From contig JALFLB010000029.1 in assembly GCA_022775045.1 (NCBI GenBank), forward strand, positions 20,399-84,398: 64,000 bases of DNA, in the 5' to 3' direction. Under the pieces are notes generated by a model. That model made no database searches and was not told where the DNA came from. It was given only the letters and a program-made list of their open reading frames with translations. Both the position numbers and the translations under genes were made by a program. The stretch is from Agathobacter sp. (GTDB lineage: Bacteria; Bacillota; Clostridia; Lachnospirales; Lachnospiraceae). Each line of letters begins with the position of its first letter. Positions within the stretch are counted from its first letter, which is position 1. This document shows, one piece after another, positions 56,563 through 64,000 of this stretch.

Positions 56563-57273
56563 CTATTTCCGGGCAATCCGATGCAGTTGCGGGCGCAGTG
56601 TGATATCCGGCACAACACTTCCCTCCCGCTGTTCAAGTACATAGCGGACAGCCTCCGCCACCTGGGATGACTCCAAAAAGCTTCCCTCTTCTTCTGAACA
56701 GGTGAAGTCCGCGTCCCGATACAAATTCGTCTGCGTCATATCCGGATGGATGGTGGTCACCTTCACACCGTATTTGCGTACCTCGTCAAAAAGGCTTTCT
56801 CCGAAGCTGGTAAGACCGGCTTTTGTCGCCCCGTAGGCGCAGCCGTGGGGACTGCTCTGTTTTGCCGTAATCGACGAAATATTGATAATATATCCATTAT
56901 GTTCCTTCAGCACACGGAGGAGACGGTTTGTAAGAATAAGCGGTAGTTCCAGATTGGTGCGCACCAGCGTCTGGATCTGTTTTACGCTCAGCTGTTCATG
57001 TAAACCATAGTATCCGACACCCGCCGCGTTGACAAGCACCTCCACCTGTGCTTTCCTTGTAATCTCCTTTACTTTATCGCACACCTTCTGGGTGTCCAAC
57101 AAATCTCCGATTACAGTGTGAAATGTATGATTGCTTTGAACAAAGTGTGCCGTCTCCTCTCGCTCAAAATCACGTCCGAATCCATAAACTTCATAATGAA
57201 GTTCACACAACACCTGGCTGATGGCAAGACCGATTCCCGAGCTTGCCCCCGTCACTATCGCAGCTTTATTCAT
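56563..57273 (-). CDS. Short-chain dehydrogenase/reductase
   Basis: NAD(P)-dependent oxidoreductase of 236 residues. The cofactor site is TGASSGIGLAISQVL near residue 8, NAAG follows near residue 80, and the catalytic Ser-Tyr-Lys set is in NISSITAKQSS and YGATKAGL. The substrate is unknown. The start at 57273 has AAGGAG upstream and overlaps the end of splB by eight bases, so it belongs to the tcdA-nucleosidase-splB run. Confidence 0.85.
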   Translation of the reverse strand: MNKAAIVTGASSGIGLAISQVLCELHYEVYGFGRDFEREETAHFVQSNHTFHTVIGDLLDTQKVCDKVKEITRKAQVEVLVNAAGVGYYGLHEQLSVKQIQTLVRTNLELPLILTNRLLRVLKEHNGYIINISSITAKQSSPHGCAYGATKAGLTSFGESLFDEVRKYGVKVTTIHPDMTQTNLYRDADFTCSEEEGSFLESSQVAEAVRYVLEQREGSVVPDITLRPQLHRIARK

Positions 57274-58291
57274 GATAGATTTTCTCCTTATCGATTCTCT
57301 TTTCCAGCTCCCCAATCAGATAATTCTCCATCTCCGCTAAGAGTCCCGGCGGGTACTGATAGACACCTCCTACATTCACATAGGGAAACTGCACTGCCGG
57401 TGCCATCGGCTCCACACGCCGAAGCTTTTTCATATAATCCTGCGATATGCGGAAGGTTCCCACACTGACATCCGTAAGCTGCTGCATCGTCATACCATGA
57501 TCAGCAAATACCCCATCAATTTCTGACAAAAGTGCTCCATAATTCTCCCGCCACGTTGGCAAATACAGCATCGGATCAAAACATAGCCGAACCGGAAATC
57601 CCTGTTTCAGTCCCAAAAGAGCACATGCAATCCTTGCTTTTGCAGACGGTGTCCCACTCTCAAAGGCATCGATCATCCTCTGGGGTGAAAGCGTGAAGGC
57701 ATAGATTACATTCGGCAAGCATGGAAGTTCCTCCCACATTGCAGATCTTGCACTTTTTGTGCGGATTTCCAGTTTCAGATTCTCATGCACTGCCGCGTAG
57801 TCTGACCAAAGCTTTGCATAGCCCACCAGCGGTTCCATCGCCAGCAGATCCGCATCGTAGGACACACACAGATACATGGACTTATGCAAAAGAATCCTAT
57901 CCAGCTCCGCAAAATAATCCTCCAGATTCACAAAGATCACCATATGTCCGGAAGGGTACATCCCCTTCAAATAACAGTAGCTGCAGTTAAAGAGACAGTT
58001 CATCATGGTGGAACAGTAATAAAAGTTCGTGTTGCCGAAGTCCTGACAAACCGGAGCCCCCTCATAGAAAAAGTGGTCTTCTTTTCTCGCTAAGATCAGA
58101 CTCTGGGACCGATGCTGACGCAGCGCATCCTGCCCGCGCCGGTTGAATACATCCTTATAATGATCGATTTCCACGATTTTCGCCTGAGGAAATTGTATTA
58201 AAATCTCCCTTGTTCTCGGATGGTTCCGCACACAATTTTCCACGTAAATATGGGTAAAAGGTGGGTTTTCATAATCTTGCCTTAAGTTCAT
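57266..58291 (-). CDS. splB: Spore photoproduct lyase
   Basis: Radical SAM enzyme that reverses the 5-thyminyl-5,6-dihydrothymine lesion formed in UV-irradiated spore DNA. It has 341 residues: the cluster motif CLFNCSYC near residue 98 fits CxxxCxxC, and a later cysteine in YLCVSYDADLLA matches the position of the hydrogen-donor cysteine. Its presence indicates an endospore former. It overlaps the nucleosidase gene by 23 bases and the SDR gene by eight, an unusually tight arrangement. Confidence 0.88.
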   Translation of the reverse strand: MNLRQDYENPPFTHIYVENCVRNHPRTREILIQFPQAKIVEIDHYKDVFNRRGQDALRQHRSQSLILARKEDHFFYEGAPVCQDFGNTNFYYCSTMMNCLFNCSYCYLKGMYPSGHMVIFVNLEDYFAELDRILLHKSMYLCVSYDADLLAMEPLVGYAKLWSDYAAVHENLKLEIRTKSARSAMWEELPCLPNVIYAFTLSPQRMIDAFESGTPSAKARIACALLGLKQGFPVRLCFDPMLYLPTWRENYGALLSEIDGVFADHGMTMQQLTDVSVGTFRISQDYMKKLRRVEPMAPAVQFPYVNVGGVYQYPPGLLAEMENYLIGELEKRIDKEKIYHE

Positions 58292-59264
58292 CCAAAATCC
58301 TCTTTCCTTCCCGCTTGTCCTTTGCCGGCAGACGTCCCTGCCTGCGGTAATCTTCCAAAAATATCTCGTAATCCGTACCTGTCAGTCTCCAATAAAACAG
58401 GAGCTGACGGAGTTCGCCGCCCATGACCGCAGAACAATGAAGTTCATTTCCAAACCGTTCTGCCTCTTCCTCTGTATTCCGGCGAAGCAGTGCCTGATCC
58501 TGATACTCCCGTTCCTGGGCATGGCTGATTTCACATAGAGTCTCAATATATGGACATACCGACATTGCCACATTCTGCATCCGCATTTCCATCCGCTCTC
58601 TCAGATTGACAGTATGTGTTGATGACCTCCTGTTCTGTTTCTCATCAACTGCACTTTCTCCAACAATGGTGTCCTTGGCTACATTTTCTATAATTTCAGA
58701 ATTTTCCATGCAACCATGGTCTGTCACAACTTTCAGAAAAATCATTTGATGGGGTCCATAATAAAAATTGGCAGCCTGATAGATTGCTGCCGCTTCCATA
58801 TCATACAATCTAAGTTCTGCGCAGTCTATGCTCTGAACACACTCCCCCACCGATAAGGCAACGTGTTCTCCTGCCAACTGCTCCGCCGTCCGAACATGTC
58901 CACAGCTTACCAGCTCCGCCTCCCCAAAGGGATGACGGTAGCAGAGATCCGGATAAAATGTCCTGACAGTGTTTTCCTCCGTCAGCTTATTACAAAAATA
59001 TACTGTACCAATCGGAATTCCTTCCACCGCCGCGCTGCTGCCAAAGTTACAGAGCAGATCCGCCTTTCCCGGCGGATAACAGGTAGAAATCTCTGCCACT
59101 GCAGTTGCTGCCGCAATTGCACCAACGCCTGTGATCACAAGCCGAATTCCTTTTCCCACATCCGAAAACACCTGGAAATGGTGTTTTTCCGTTTCTTTTT
59201 TCAGTTGAAATGTCTTTATAATTTCCTGCGCTTCCACAAAAAGCGCACAATATATAGTAAGCAC
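58269..59264 (-). CDS. Nucleoside phosphorylase-fold protein (MTA/SAH nucleosidase-like) with C-terminal extension
   Basis: Residues 1-200 show the nucleosidase/phosphorylase fold: ITGVGAIAAATAVAEIS near residue 45, LLCNFGSSAAVEGIPIGTVY near residue 72 and the purine/ribose-site stretch YDMEAAAIYQAANF near residue 157. The C-terminal 130 residues form a helical extension, Arg/Glu-rich, with an LRQLLFYWRLTGTDYEIF segment. The start is GTG at 59264. It precedes and overlaps splB. MTA/SAH nucleosidases also split 5'-deoxyadenosine, so recycling of a radical-SAM by-product is plausible; this is inference. Confidence 0.7.
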   Translation of the reverse strand: MLTIYCALFVEAQEIIKTFQLKKETEKHHFQVFSDVGKGIRLVITGVGAIAAATAVAEISTCYPPGKADLLCNFGSSAAVEGIPIGTVYFCNKLTEENTVRTFYPDLCYRHPFGEAELVSCGHVRTAEQLAGEHVALSVGECVQSIDCAELRLYDMEAAAIYQAANFYYGPHQMIFLKVVTDHGCMENSEIIENVAKDTIVGESAVDEKQNRRSSTHTVNLRERMEMRMQNVAMSVCPYIETLCEISHAQEREYQDQALLRRNTEEEAERFGNELHCSAVMGGELRQLLFYWRLTGTDYEIFLEDYRRQGRLPAKDKREGKRILDELKARL

Positions 59265-59315
59265 TATAAACTTTTCTCCTGTCTGCTTCTATAACTGTTG
59301 TACGTTAAGCATGTC

Positions 59316-60068
59316 TTACTTACACAAATCTTTCACAACTTCCCCTGCAATAATAAGCCCAGCCACGGACGGCACGAAGGCCACGCTGCCCGGGATATCT
59401 CTGCGCTCGGTACATTTATGCTTCGCGCCTGGTGGACAGATACAGTTTGTCCTGCAGCTGATTGCCAAATCCTCGACTGGTCTCGTCGGCTGCTCTTCGG
59501 AATATACCACCTTCAATTTCTTCACACCCCGTTTTTTCAGTTCTCTGCGCATAACCTTTGCCAACGGGCATACCCTGGTCTTGTAGATATCTGCAACCCG
59601 GAACTGGCTTCCGTCCAACTTGTTACCGGCACCCATGCTGCTAATGATTGGCACCTTTTTCTCCTGTGCCTTCATGACAAGGGCAATCTTCGCCGTCACC
59701 GTATCCACCGCGTCCACCACGTAGTCATATTCCTCAAAAGGAAAATCATCGGCATTTTCCGGCAGGAAAAAGCACTTATGTGTTCGCACCTGTGCATCAG
59801 GATTGATATCCAGAATCCGCTCCTGCATCACATCCACTTTATATTTTCCAACGGTCTTTCTTGTGGCAATAATCTGCCGGTTGAGATTGGTCAGGCAGAC
59901 CTTGTCATCATCAATCAGGTCAAAGGCTCCAACTCCGCTTCGCACAAGGGCCTCACATACATACCCGCCAACGCCGCCCACACCGAATACGGCAACCCTT
60001 GCACCTGCCAGCCGATCCATGGCCTCTTTTCCCAGCAATAATTCTGTTCTCGAAAACTGTGTCAGCAT
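59316..60068 (-). CDS. tcdA: tRNA threonylcarbamoyladenosine dehydratase
   Basis: E1-like enzyme that cyclises t6A37 of tRNA to ct6A in an ATP-dependent step. It has 250 residues: nucleotide site GVGGVGGYVCEALVRSG near residue 32, DDDKVCLTNLNRQ, then VDAVDTVTAKIAL. A C-terminal cysteine segment is SCRTNCICPPG. AAGGAG precedes the ATG. It is the first gene of the run through the nucleosidase, splB and the SDR. Confidence 0.92.
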   Translation of the reverse strand: MLTQFSRTELLLGKEAMDRLAGARVAVFGVGGVGGYVCEALVRSGVGAFDLIDDDKVCLTNLNRQIIATRKTVGKYKVDVMQERILDINPDAQVRTHKCFFLPENADDFPFEEYDYVVDAVDTVTAKIALVMKAQEKKVPIISSMGAGNKLDGSQFRVADIYKTRVCPLAKVMRRELKKRGVKKLKVVYSEEQPTRPVEDLAISCRTNCICPPGAKHKCTERRDIPGSVAFVPSVAGLIIAGEVVKDLCK

Positions 60069-60099
60069 ATTCTATCTCCTTAAAAAATTCTCATAACGT

Positions 60100-60108
60100 A
60101 GTATAGCA
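60100..60108 (-). promoter_or_regulatory. Extended -10 promoter for tcdA
   Basis: TGCTATACT fits TGnTATAAT on the minus strand, 32 bases before the ATG. No good -35 box is visible, as allowed for extended -10 promoters. Confidence 0.45.
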
Positions 60109-60137
60109 CATAAAGGCAAGAGATAACTATACAAAAT

Positions 60138-60182
60138 AAAAAATGCCAAGCCACAGATTTATCCCTCTGGCTTAGCATTTTT
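60138..60182 (-). terminator. Intrinsic terminator after feoB
   Basis: A 15-bp stem with one T-G pair (AAAAATGCTAAGCCA / TGGCTTGGCATTTTT) and a 14-base loop is followed by T on the minus strand, 17 bases past the feoB stop. Confidence 0.9.
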
Positions 60183-60198
60183 CTCAATCCATTTTACG

Positions 60199-62358
60199 TT
60201 ATGAGGCTTTTGCCATATTTCCAGCCTTAATCGTCAGTGTCTTGCTCTCCTTGTAAGGACGGAAAAGCAGATAAATAAATCCAATGATCAAAAGAATCGC
60301 AACGACGGTCCAGAAACCGAAGGTTGCTGCGCCTGTGAAAAGTCCTCCAATCTGGAATGCACATAACGATACCACATAAGCCAGTAAGCACTGGTAACCG
60401 ATTGCAAACCAGAACCACTTTGCGTTGTTCATCTCCCTCTTGATTGCTCCCATAGCTGCAAAGCACGGTGCGCAGAGGAGGTTGAAGATCAGGTAAGAAT
60501 ATGCGGCAATGGAGCTCATATTGGCTGCCAGATTGCCCCAGATTTCCTCTCCTGCCTCACCGACCTCACCATAGTGGAACAGGATACCGAAGGTTCCCAC
60601 AACGTTCTCCTTGGCGACAAGTCCGGTAACGGCTGCAACAGCAGACTTCCAGTCTCCCCATCCCAACGGAATGAAAATCCATGATATACATCTTCCGATA
60701 GCTGCCAGAATACTGTGGTCAATCTGTTCATCGGTCAGCATACAGAATCTTCCGTCAACCACACCAAAGTAAGTGGTGAACCAGACAACGATGGTAGATA
60801 AAAGAATAATGGTACCTGCCTTCTTGATAAAGGACCATCCACGTTCCCACATGCTTCTAAGCACACTTCCAACGGTCGGAAGATGATATGCAGGAAGCTC
60901 CATAACAAAAGGAGCCGGGTCTCCGGAAAACATTTTTGTCTTCTTTAAGATAATACCGGAACAAACGATTGCTACGATACCAACAAAGTATGCAGACCAG
61001 GAAACCCATCCGGAATTACCGAAGAACGCTCCAGCAATCAATGCAATAATCGGGAGCTTTGCACCACATGGGATAAAGGTTGTGGTCATAATTGTCATAC
61101 GGCGGTCACGCTCATTTTCGATGGTACGGCTTGCCATGATACCCGGCACCCCACATCCGGTTCCAATCAACATCGGAATGAAGGACTTTCCGGAAAGACC
61201 GAATCTGCGGAAAATACGATCCATAATGAAAGCCACACGCGCCATATATCCGCAGCCCTCCAGAATGGCAAGGAAGATAAACAGCACCAGCATCTGTGGT
61301 ACAAAGCCAAGCACTGCACCGACACCGGAGATGATACCATCTACCAGCAGTCCCGAAAGCCATGCCGCACAGCCGATGTTATCCAGTAAACTCTGTGCCC
61401 CCGGAATGATCCACTTGCCAAACAGCGTATCGTTGGTCCAGTCCGTCAGGAATCCACCCACGGTTGTGATGGATACATAATAGACAACAAACATCACCAG
61501 TGCGAAAATCGGAAGTGCCAGAAAACGGTTTGTCACAATCCGGTCAATCTTGTCAGATGTGGAAAGCTTTTCCTTACCGCCGGTCTTCTTAACACATTTT
61601 CCGATAATAGACGTAATGTATGTATAGCGCTCATTTGTGATGATGCTCTCCGTGTCATCATCAAAACGTTCCTCAAGAGCTGCAATGTCTGCAGAAACAT
61701 CCGGTATTGCCGACAGCTGCTCAGAAATTTTGGAATCCTTCTCTAAAAGCTTAATTGCAAAAAATCGTTTCTGTTCTTCCGGTACAACACTCCCCAGCTT
61801 ATCGGAAACACTCTCGATTGCATCTTCCACTTCCTGTGCAAATGTGTGTACGCGATTCATTTTCTTCTTCTGTTGGGCTGCTGCAACCGCCTTTTCCGCC
61901 GCCTTGGTGATGCCGTTTCCTTTCAATGCGGAAATTTCAACCACCTCACAGCCGAGGACCAAAGCCAGTTCCCTGCAGCGAATCTCATCCCCATTCTTCT
62001 GAACCAGGTCCATCATATTGACCGCCAAAATAACCGGGATCCCAAGCTCAAGAATCTGCGTGGTCAGATACAGATTTCGTTCAATATTTGTTCCATCTAC
62101 AATGTTGATGATGGCATCCGGTCTCTCACCGATCAGATAATTTCGGGCAACCACTTCCTCCAATGTGTATGGGGACAGAGAATAAATTCCCGGAAGATCC
62201 ATGATTACAACATCCTTGTGTCCCTTCAGCTTACCTTCCTTCTTTTCCACCGTTACGCCCGGCCAGTTCCCCACATATTGGTTGGCACCGGTCAGCGCAT
62301 TGAAAAGTGTTGTTTTACCGCAGTTCGGATTACCTGCTAATGCAATCTTAATCGCCAT
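60199..62358 (-). CDS. feoB: Ferrous iron transporter FeoB
   Basis: Inner-membrane Fe(II) transporter of 719 residues. The N-terminal G domain has GNPNCGKTTLFNAL at residues 8-21, GNWPGVTVE, DLPGIYSLSP and NMMD. The membrane part has about 11 helices, with the paired Gly-rich gate regions (GCGVPGIMASRTIEN, then GWGDWKSAVAAVTGLVAKEN, parts shown). It follows two feoA genes, giving feoA-feoA-feoB. FeoC is not seen. Confidence 0.96.
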   Translation of the reverse strand: MAIKIALAGNPNCGKTTLFNALTGANQYVGNWPGVTVEKKEGKLKGHKDVVIMDLPGIYSLSPYTLEEVVARNYLIGERPDAIINIVDGTNIERNLYLTTQILELGIPVILAVNMMDLVQKNGDEIRCRELALVLGCEVVEISALKGNGITKAAEKAVAAAQQKKKMNRVHTFAQEVEDAIESVSDKLGSVVPEEQKRFFAIKLLEKDSKISEQLSAIPDVSADIAALEERFDDDTESIITNERYTYITSIIGKCVKKTGGKEKLSTSDKIDRIVTNRFLALPIFALVMFVVYYVSITTVGGFLTDWTNDTLFGKWIIPGAQSLLDNIGCAAWLSGLLVDGIISGVGAVLGFVPQMLVLFIFLAILEGCGYMARVAFIMDRIFRRFGLSGKSFIPMLIGTGCGVPGIMASRTIENERDRRMTIMTTTFIPCGAKLPIIALIAGAFFGNSGWVSWSAYFVGIVAIVCSGIILKKTKMFSGDPAPFVMELPAYHLPTVGSVLRSMWERGWSFIKKAGTIILLSTIVVWFTTYFGVVDGRFCMLTDEQIDHSILAAIGRCISWIFIPLGWGDWKSAVAAVTGLVAKENVVGTFGILFHYGEVGEAGEEIWGNLAANMSSIAAYSYLIFNLLCAPCFAAMGAIKREMNNAKWFWFAIGYQCLLAYVVSLCAFQIGGLFTGAATFGFWTVVAILLIIGFIYLLFRPYKESKTLTIKAGNMAKAS

Positions 62359-62368
62359 CTTCTTCCTC

Positions 62369-62587
62369 CTATTCTACTTCAATCATTGAGGCATCTGCCT
62401 TCCGCAGGGAAAGCTCATAGCCTCTTACGGTTATCTCAATGGGATCTCCCAGCGGTGCGACCTTTCTCACATACACTTCCACACCTTTCGTAATTCCCAT
62501 ATCCATGATTCTTCTCTTGACAGCTCCCTCACCGGTAAGTTTTTTTACCGTGGCAGTCTGTCCAATTCCAATTTCTTTTAATGTCAT
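62369..62587 (-). CDS. feoA: FeoA-type SH3-domain protein, copy next to feoB
   Basis: A 72-residue protein with the FeoA beta-barrel: ATVKKLTGEGAVKRRIMDMG, then VRKVAPLGDPIEITVRGYEL (parts). FeoA stimulates FeoB. The ATG at 62587 has AGAGGAG seven bases upstream; the longer frame overlaps the other feoA. It starts four bases after the first feoA stop. Confidence 0.93.
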   Translation of the reverse strand: MTLKEIGIGQTATVKKLTGEGAVKRRIMDMGITKGVEVYVRKVAPLGDPIEITVRGYELSLRKADASMIEVE

Positions 62588-62591
62588 CGTT

Positions 62592-62819
62592 TTACTCCTC
62601 TTCCTTGCTAATACAAATAATATGATTTGCCATCGCTGATCCAATTGCAATCCGCGCACCTTTTACATTCACAATCATATTTCCAGCAGTCTCGGAGACT
62701 ACCGTAACCAGACCGCCGATTACAAATCCAAGTTCTTCAAGGTGTCTGCGCACTTCTTCTTTTCCGCCGATTCTTTGAATAGTCAGTTGTTTTCCTTGAG
62801 GTGACATTGTAAGTGGCAT
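62592..62819 (-). CDS. feoA: FeoA-type protein, first copy
   Basis: A 75-residue FeoA-domain protein: KEEVRRHLEELGFVIGGLVT and GNMIVNVKGARIAIGSAMAN (parts). It is only distantly related to the second FeoA in this operon, so the two may have different roles. It starts the operon directly behind the promoter and palindrome at 62862-62892. Confidence 0.9.
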   Translation of the reverse strand: MPLTMSPQGKQLTIQRIGGKEEVRRHLEELGFVIGGLVTVVSETAGNMIVNVKGARIAIGSAMANHIICISKEEE

Positions 62820-62861
62820 TATTTTCTCCCTTCTTCACAGGTTTTATTCTTCTTACGCGGG

Positions 62862-62892
62862 TTAGTATAGACTAATGCAAGTCAGTTGTCAA
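62862..62892 (-). promoter_or_regulatory. feo promoter with an overlapping TTAG-N6-CTAA palindrome
   Basis: TTGACA (62887-62892), a 17-base spacer and TATACT (62864-62869). The dyad TTAGTATAGACTAA (62862-62875) covers the -10 box and resembles the half-sites of DtxR/IdeR-family metal repressors. Confidence 0.75.
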
Positions 62893-62968
62893 TAATTTTT
62901 TTCATCTTTTTCTTGTAAAAGTTAGTCAAAACTGCTTTGCACTTATTGGGATGCAAAGCTCAAAGTCA

Positions 62969-62997
62969 TTGCACTTCCTTCCATTAATTGCTATATT
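62969..62997 (+). promoter_or_regulatory. Promoter for the CDF gene
   Basis: TTGCAC (62969-62974), a 17-base spacer and TATATT (62992-62997). A strong terminator hairpin begins about eight bases past the predicted transcription start. Confidence 0.65.
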
Positions 62998-63008
62998 ATA
63001 TAGAAACC

Positions 63009-63043
63009 CATTCGGCATATCTTTATTTTTGCCGAATGTTTTT
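63009..63043 (+). terminator. Terminator-like hairpin in the leader of the CDF gene
   Basis: A perfect 9-bp stem CATTCGGCA / TGCCGAATG with a 12-base loop is followed by five T on the plus strand. It lies between a promoter and the start codon at 63077, so it would abort most transcripts unless bypassed. Confidence 0.75.
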
Positions 63044-63076
63044 CTTTCTGTATTTTAAAATAAGGGGGAATTTTAT

Positions 63077-63958
63077 ATGACAAATGATTTTCAGAAAACT
63101 GCTAACCGGGTTACCTCTGTCAGTATTGTCGGCAACCTGATTCTTTCTGCCTTCAAGTTACTGGCAGGTATCATTGCCCATTCCGGGGCTATGATCAGTG
63201 ATGCCGTGCACTCTGCATCAGATGTATTCAGTAGCATCGTCGTGATCATCGGAATCCACATTTCTTCCAAGGATTCCGACAAGGATCATCCTTATGGACA
63301 TGAACGGTTGGAATGTGTTGCCGCCATTATTCTGGCAACGATTCTTTTTATTACCGGTCTTTCCATCGGTGCTGACGCCATCCGCACAATTGCCGGAGGA
63401 CATTATGCAGACCTTGAAGTTCCGGGGATTCTGGCATTGATTGCAGCCATCATTTCCATCGTTACCAAAGAAGCCATGTTCTGGTACACTAAAATCAACG
63501 CAACACGTATTGATTCGGCTGCCTTGATGGCCGATGCCTGGCATCACCGCTCAGACGCACTCTCTTCCATCGGCGCTCTCATCGGTATCGGCGGCGCAAG
63601 GCTCGGCTTCCCAATCTTGGATTCCATCGCAAGCCTTGTCATCTGTATCTTTATCGTCAAAGCGGCATACGATATCTTCCGTGACGCTATAGACAAGATG
63701 GTGGACCACGCCTGTGATGAAGAACTCGAGCAGCAGATGCGTGACTGCGTAAGCGCACAGGAAGGTGTGCTTCGGATTGATGACCTGCGTACACGTGAAT
63801 TTGGTAATAAAATTTATGTAGATATTGAGATTGCTGCAGACGGCAGCCACACTCTTTGGGAAGCACACGATATTGCAGAGGAGGTACATGATAAGCTGGA
63901 AGAACAATTTCCGAAAGTAAAGCATGTAATGGTACATGTCAATCCCTTCTCAGAATAA
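63077..63958 (+). CDS. Cation diffusion facilitator family metal exporter
   Basis: Proton-coupled divalent-metal exporter of 293 residues. Six helices are predicted. The metal-site motifs are in helix 2 (MISDAVHSASDVFSS) and helix 5 (LMADAWHHRSDALSS), with HPYGHERLE between helices 2 and 3. The C-terminal cytoplasmic domain (MRDCVSAQEGVLRIDDLRTR, then KHVMVHVNP) follows. AAGGGGG precedes the ATG. Next to feoAB on the other strand; iron, manganese or zinc could be the substrate. Confidence 0.9.
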   Translation: MTNDFQKTANRVTSVSIVGNLILSAFKLLAGIIAHSGAMISDAVHSASDVFSSIVVIIGIHISSKDSDKDHPYGHERLECVAAIILATILFITGLSIGADAIRTIAGGHYADLEVPGILALIAAIISIVTKEAMFWYTKINATRIDSAALMADAWHHRSDALSSIGALIGIGGARLGFPILDSIASLVICIFIVKAAYDIFRDAIDKMVDHACDEELEQQMRDCVSAQEGVLRIDDLRTREFGNKIYVDIEIAADGSHTLWEAHDIAEEVHDKLEEQFPKVKHVMVHVNPFSE

Positions 63959-63977
63959 AAGGTCGTACTAAAAACAT

Positions 63978-64000
63978 AGAGGACGGGTTTACCGTCCTCT
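63978..64000 (+). terminator. Intrinsic terminator after the CDF gene (window edge)
   Basis: An 8-bp stem GAGGACGG / CCGTCCTC with loop GTTTA lies 20 bases past the stop. The expected T run falls beyond the window. Confidence 0.6.

Noticed and set aside
62998..63076. Known metal riboswitch before the CDF exporter
   Set aside because: The leader is under 80 bases and is taken up by one simple terminator hairpin; the multi-helix cores of the NiCo and yybP classes do not fit.

Overview
The window reads as chromosome of a low-to-moderate GC, spore-forming Clostridia bacterium, most likely a Lachnospiraceae member. This rests on gene order (ackA-yceD-rpmF-plsX-acpP-rnc-smc-ftsY; ylxM-ffh-rpsP-khpA-rimM-trmD-rplS; lepB-rbgA-rnhB), strong AGGAGG ribosome sites, a spore photoproduct lyase and the protein sequences. 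The genus cannot be fixed from the sequence alone. Coding is dense and about 95% of genes lie on the minus strand; only tmcAL, a giant acyl-CoA dehydratase activase-like gene and a cation efflux gene are on plus. No rRNA, tRNA, CRISPR array, prophage, insertion sequence or integrase was seen, and no gene-free stretch exceeds 300 bases.

Layout, left to right. 1-6 kb: a type IIA topoisomerase pair (B subunit, then A subunit cut by the window edge), preceded by a CdaR/PucR-type regulator and a stand-alone MsmK/UgpC-type sugar ABC ATPase. 6.1-6.2 kb: an unusual block of nested hairpins and repeats. 6.2-10.3 kb: der-plsY-gpsA-dut plus a divergent phosphoribosyltransferase-like gene. 10.4-13.6 kb: a GntR/ABC ATPase/permease cassette. 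13.7-19.2 kb: signal-peptidase homologue, rbgA, rnhB, FliK-like and FlhB-like proteins, yraN and pgeF. 19.3-25.9 kb: the SRP and ribosomal-protein operon, carrying two inserted genes and a TrmD-GNAT fusion. 25.9-28.6 kb: an ABC-2 exporter and a LytTR/DUF3021 pair. 28.7-38.6 kb: ilvA, ftsY, smc, rnc, acpP, plsX, rpmF, yceD, ackA. 38.8-44.4 kb: tmcAL, aroB, RNase HI, DUF2225, glnS. 44.5-49.6 kb: a nucleoside ABC importer of the BMP/NupOPQ type. 49.6-55 kb: a rhomboid-like membrane protein and the 1416-residue activase. 55-60 kb: a decayed acetyltransferase fused to a YcxB-like frame, a DUF436 protein, an SDR, splB, a nucleosidase and tcdA. 60.2-64 kb: feoA-feoA-feoB and a CDF exporter.

Functional themes are translation and secretion (SRP, FtsY, ribosomal proteins, ribosome-assembly GTPases), phospholipid and fatty-acid initiation (PlsX, AcpP, PlsY, GpsA), acetate metabolism (AckA next to the acetate-using TmcAL) and metal transport (Feo, CDF). 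The most notable observations are a signal peptidase I homologue lacking both catalytic residues, the nested hairpin block at 6.1 kb, the promoter-terminator leader before the CDF gene, the hairpin covering the GntR start codon, and a spore-photoproduct-lyase operon carrying its own nucleosidase.
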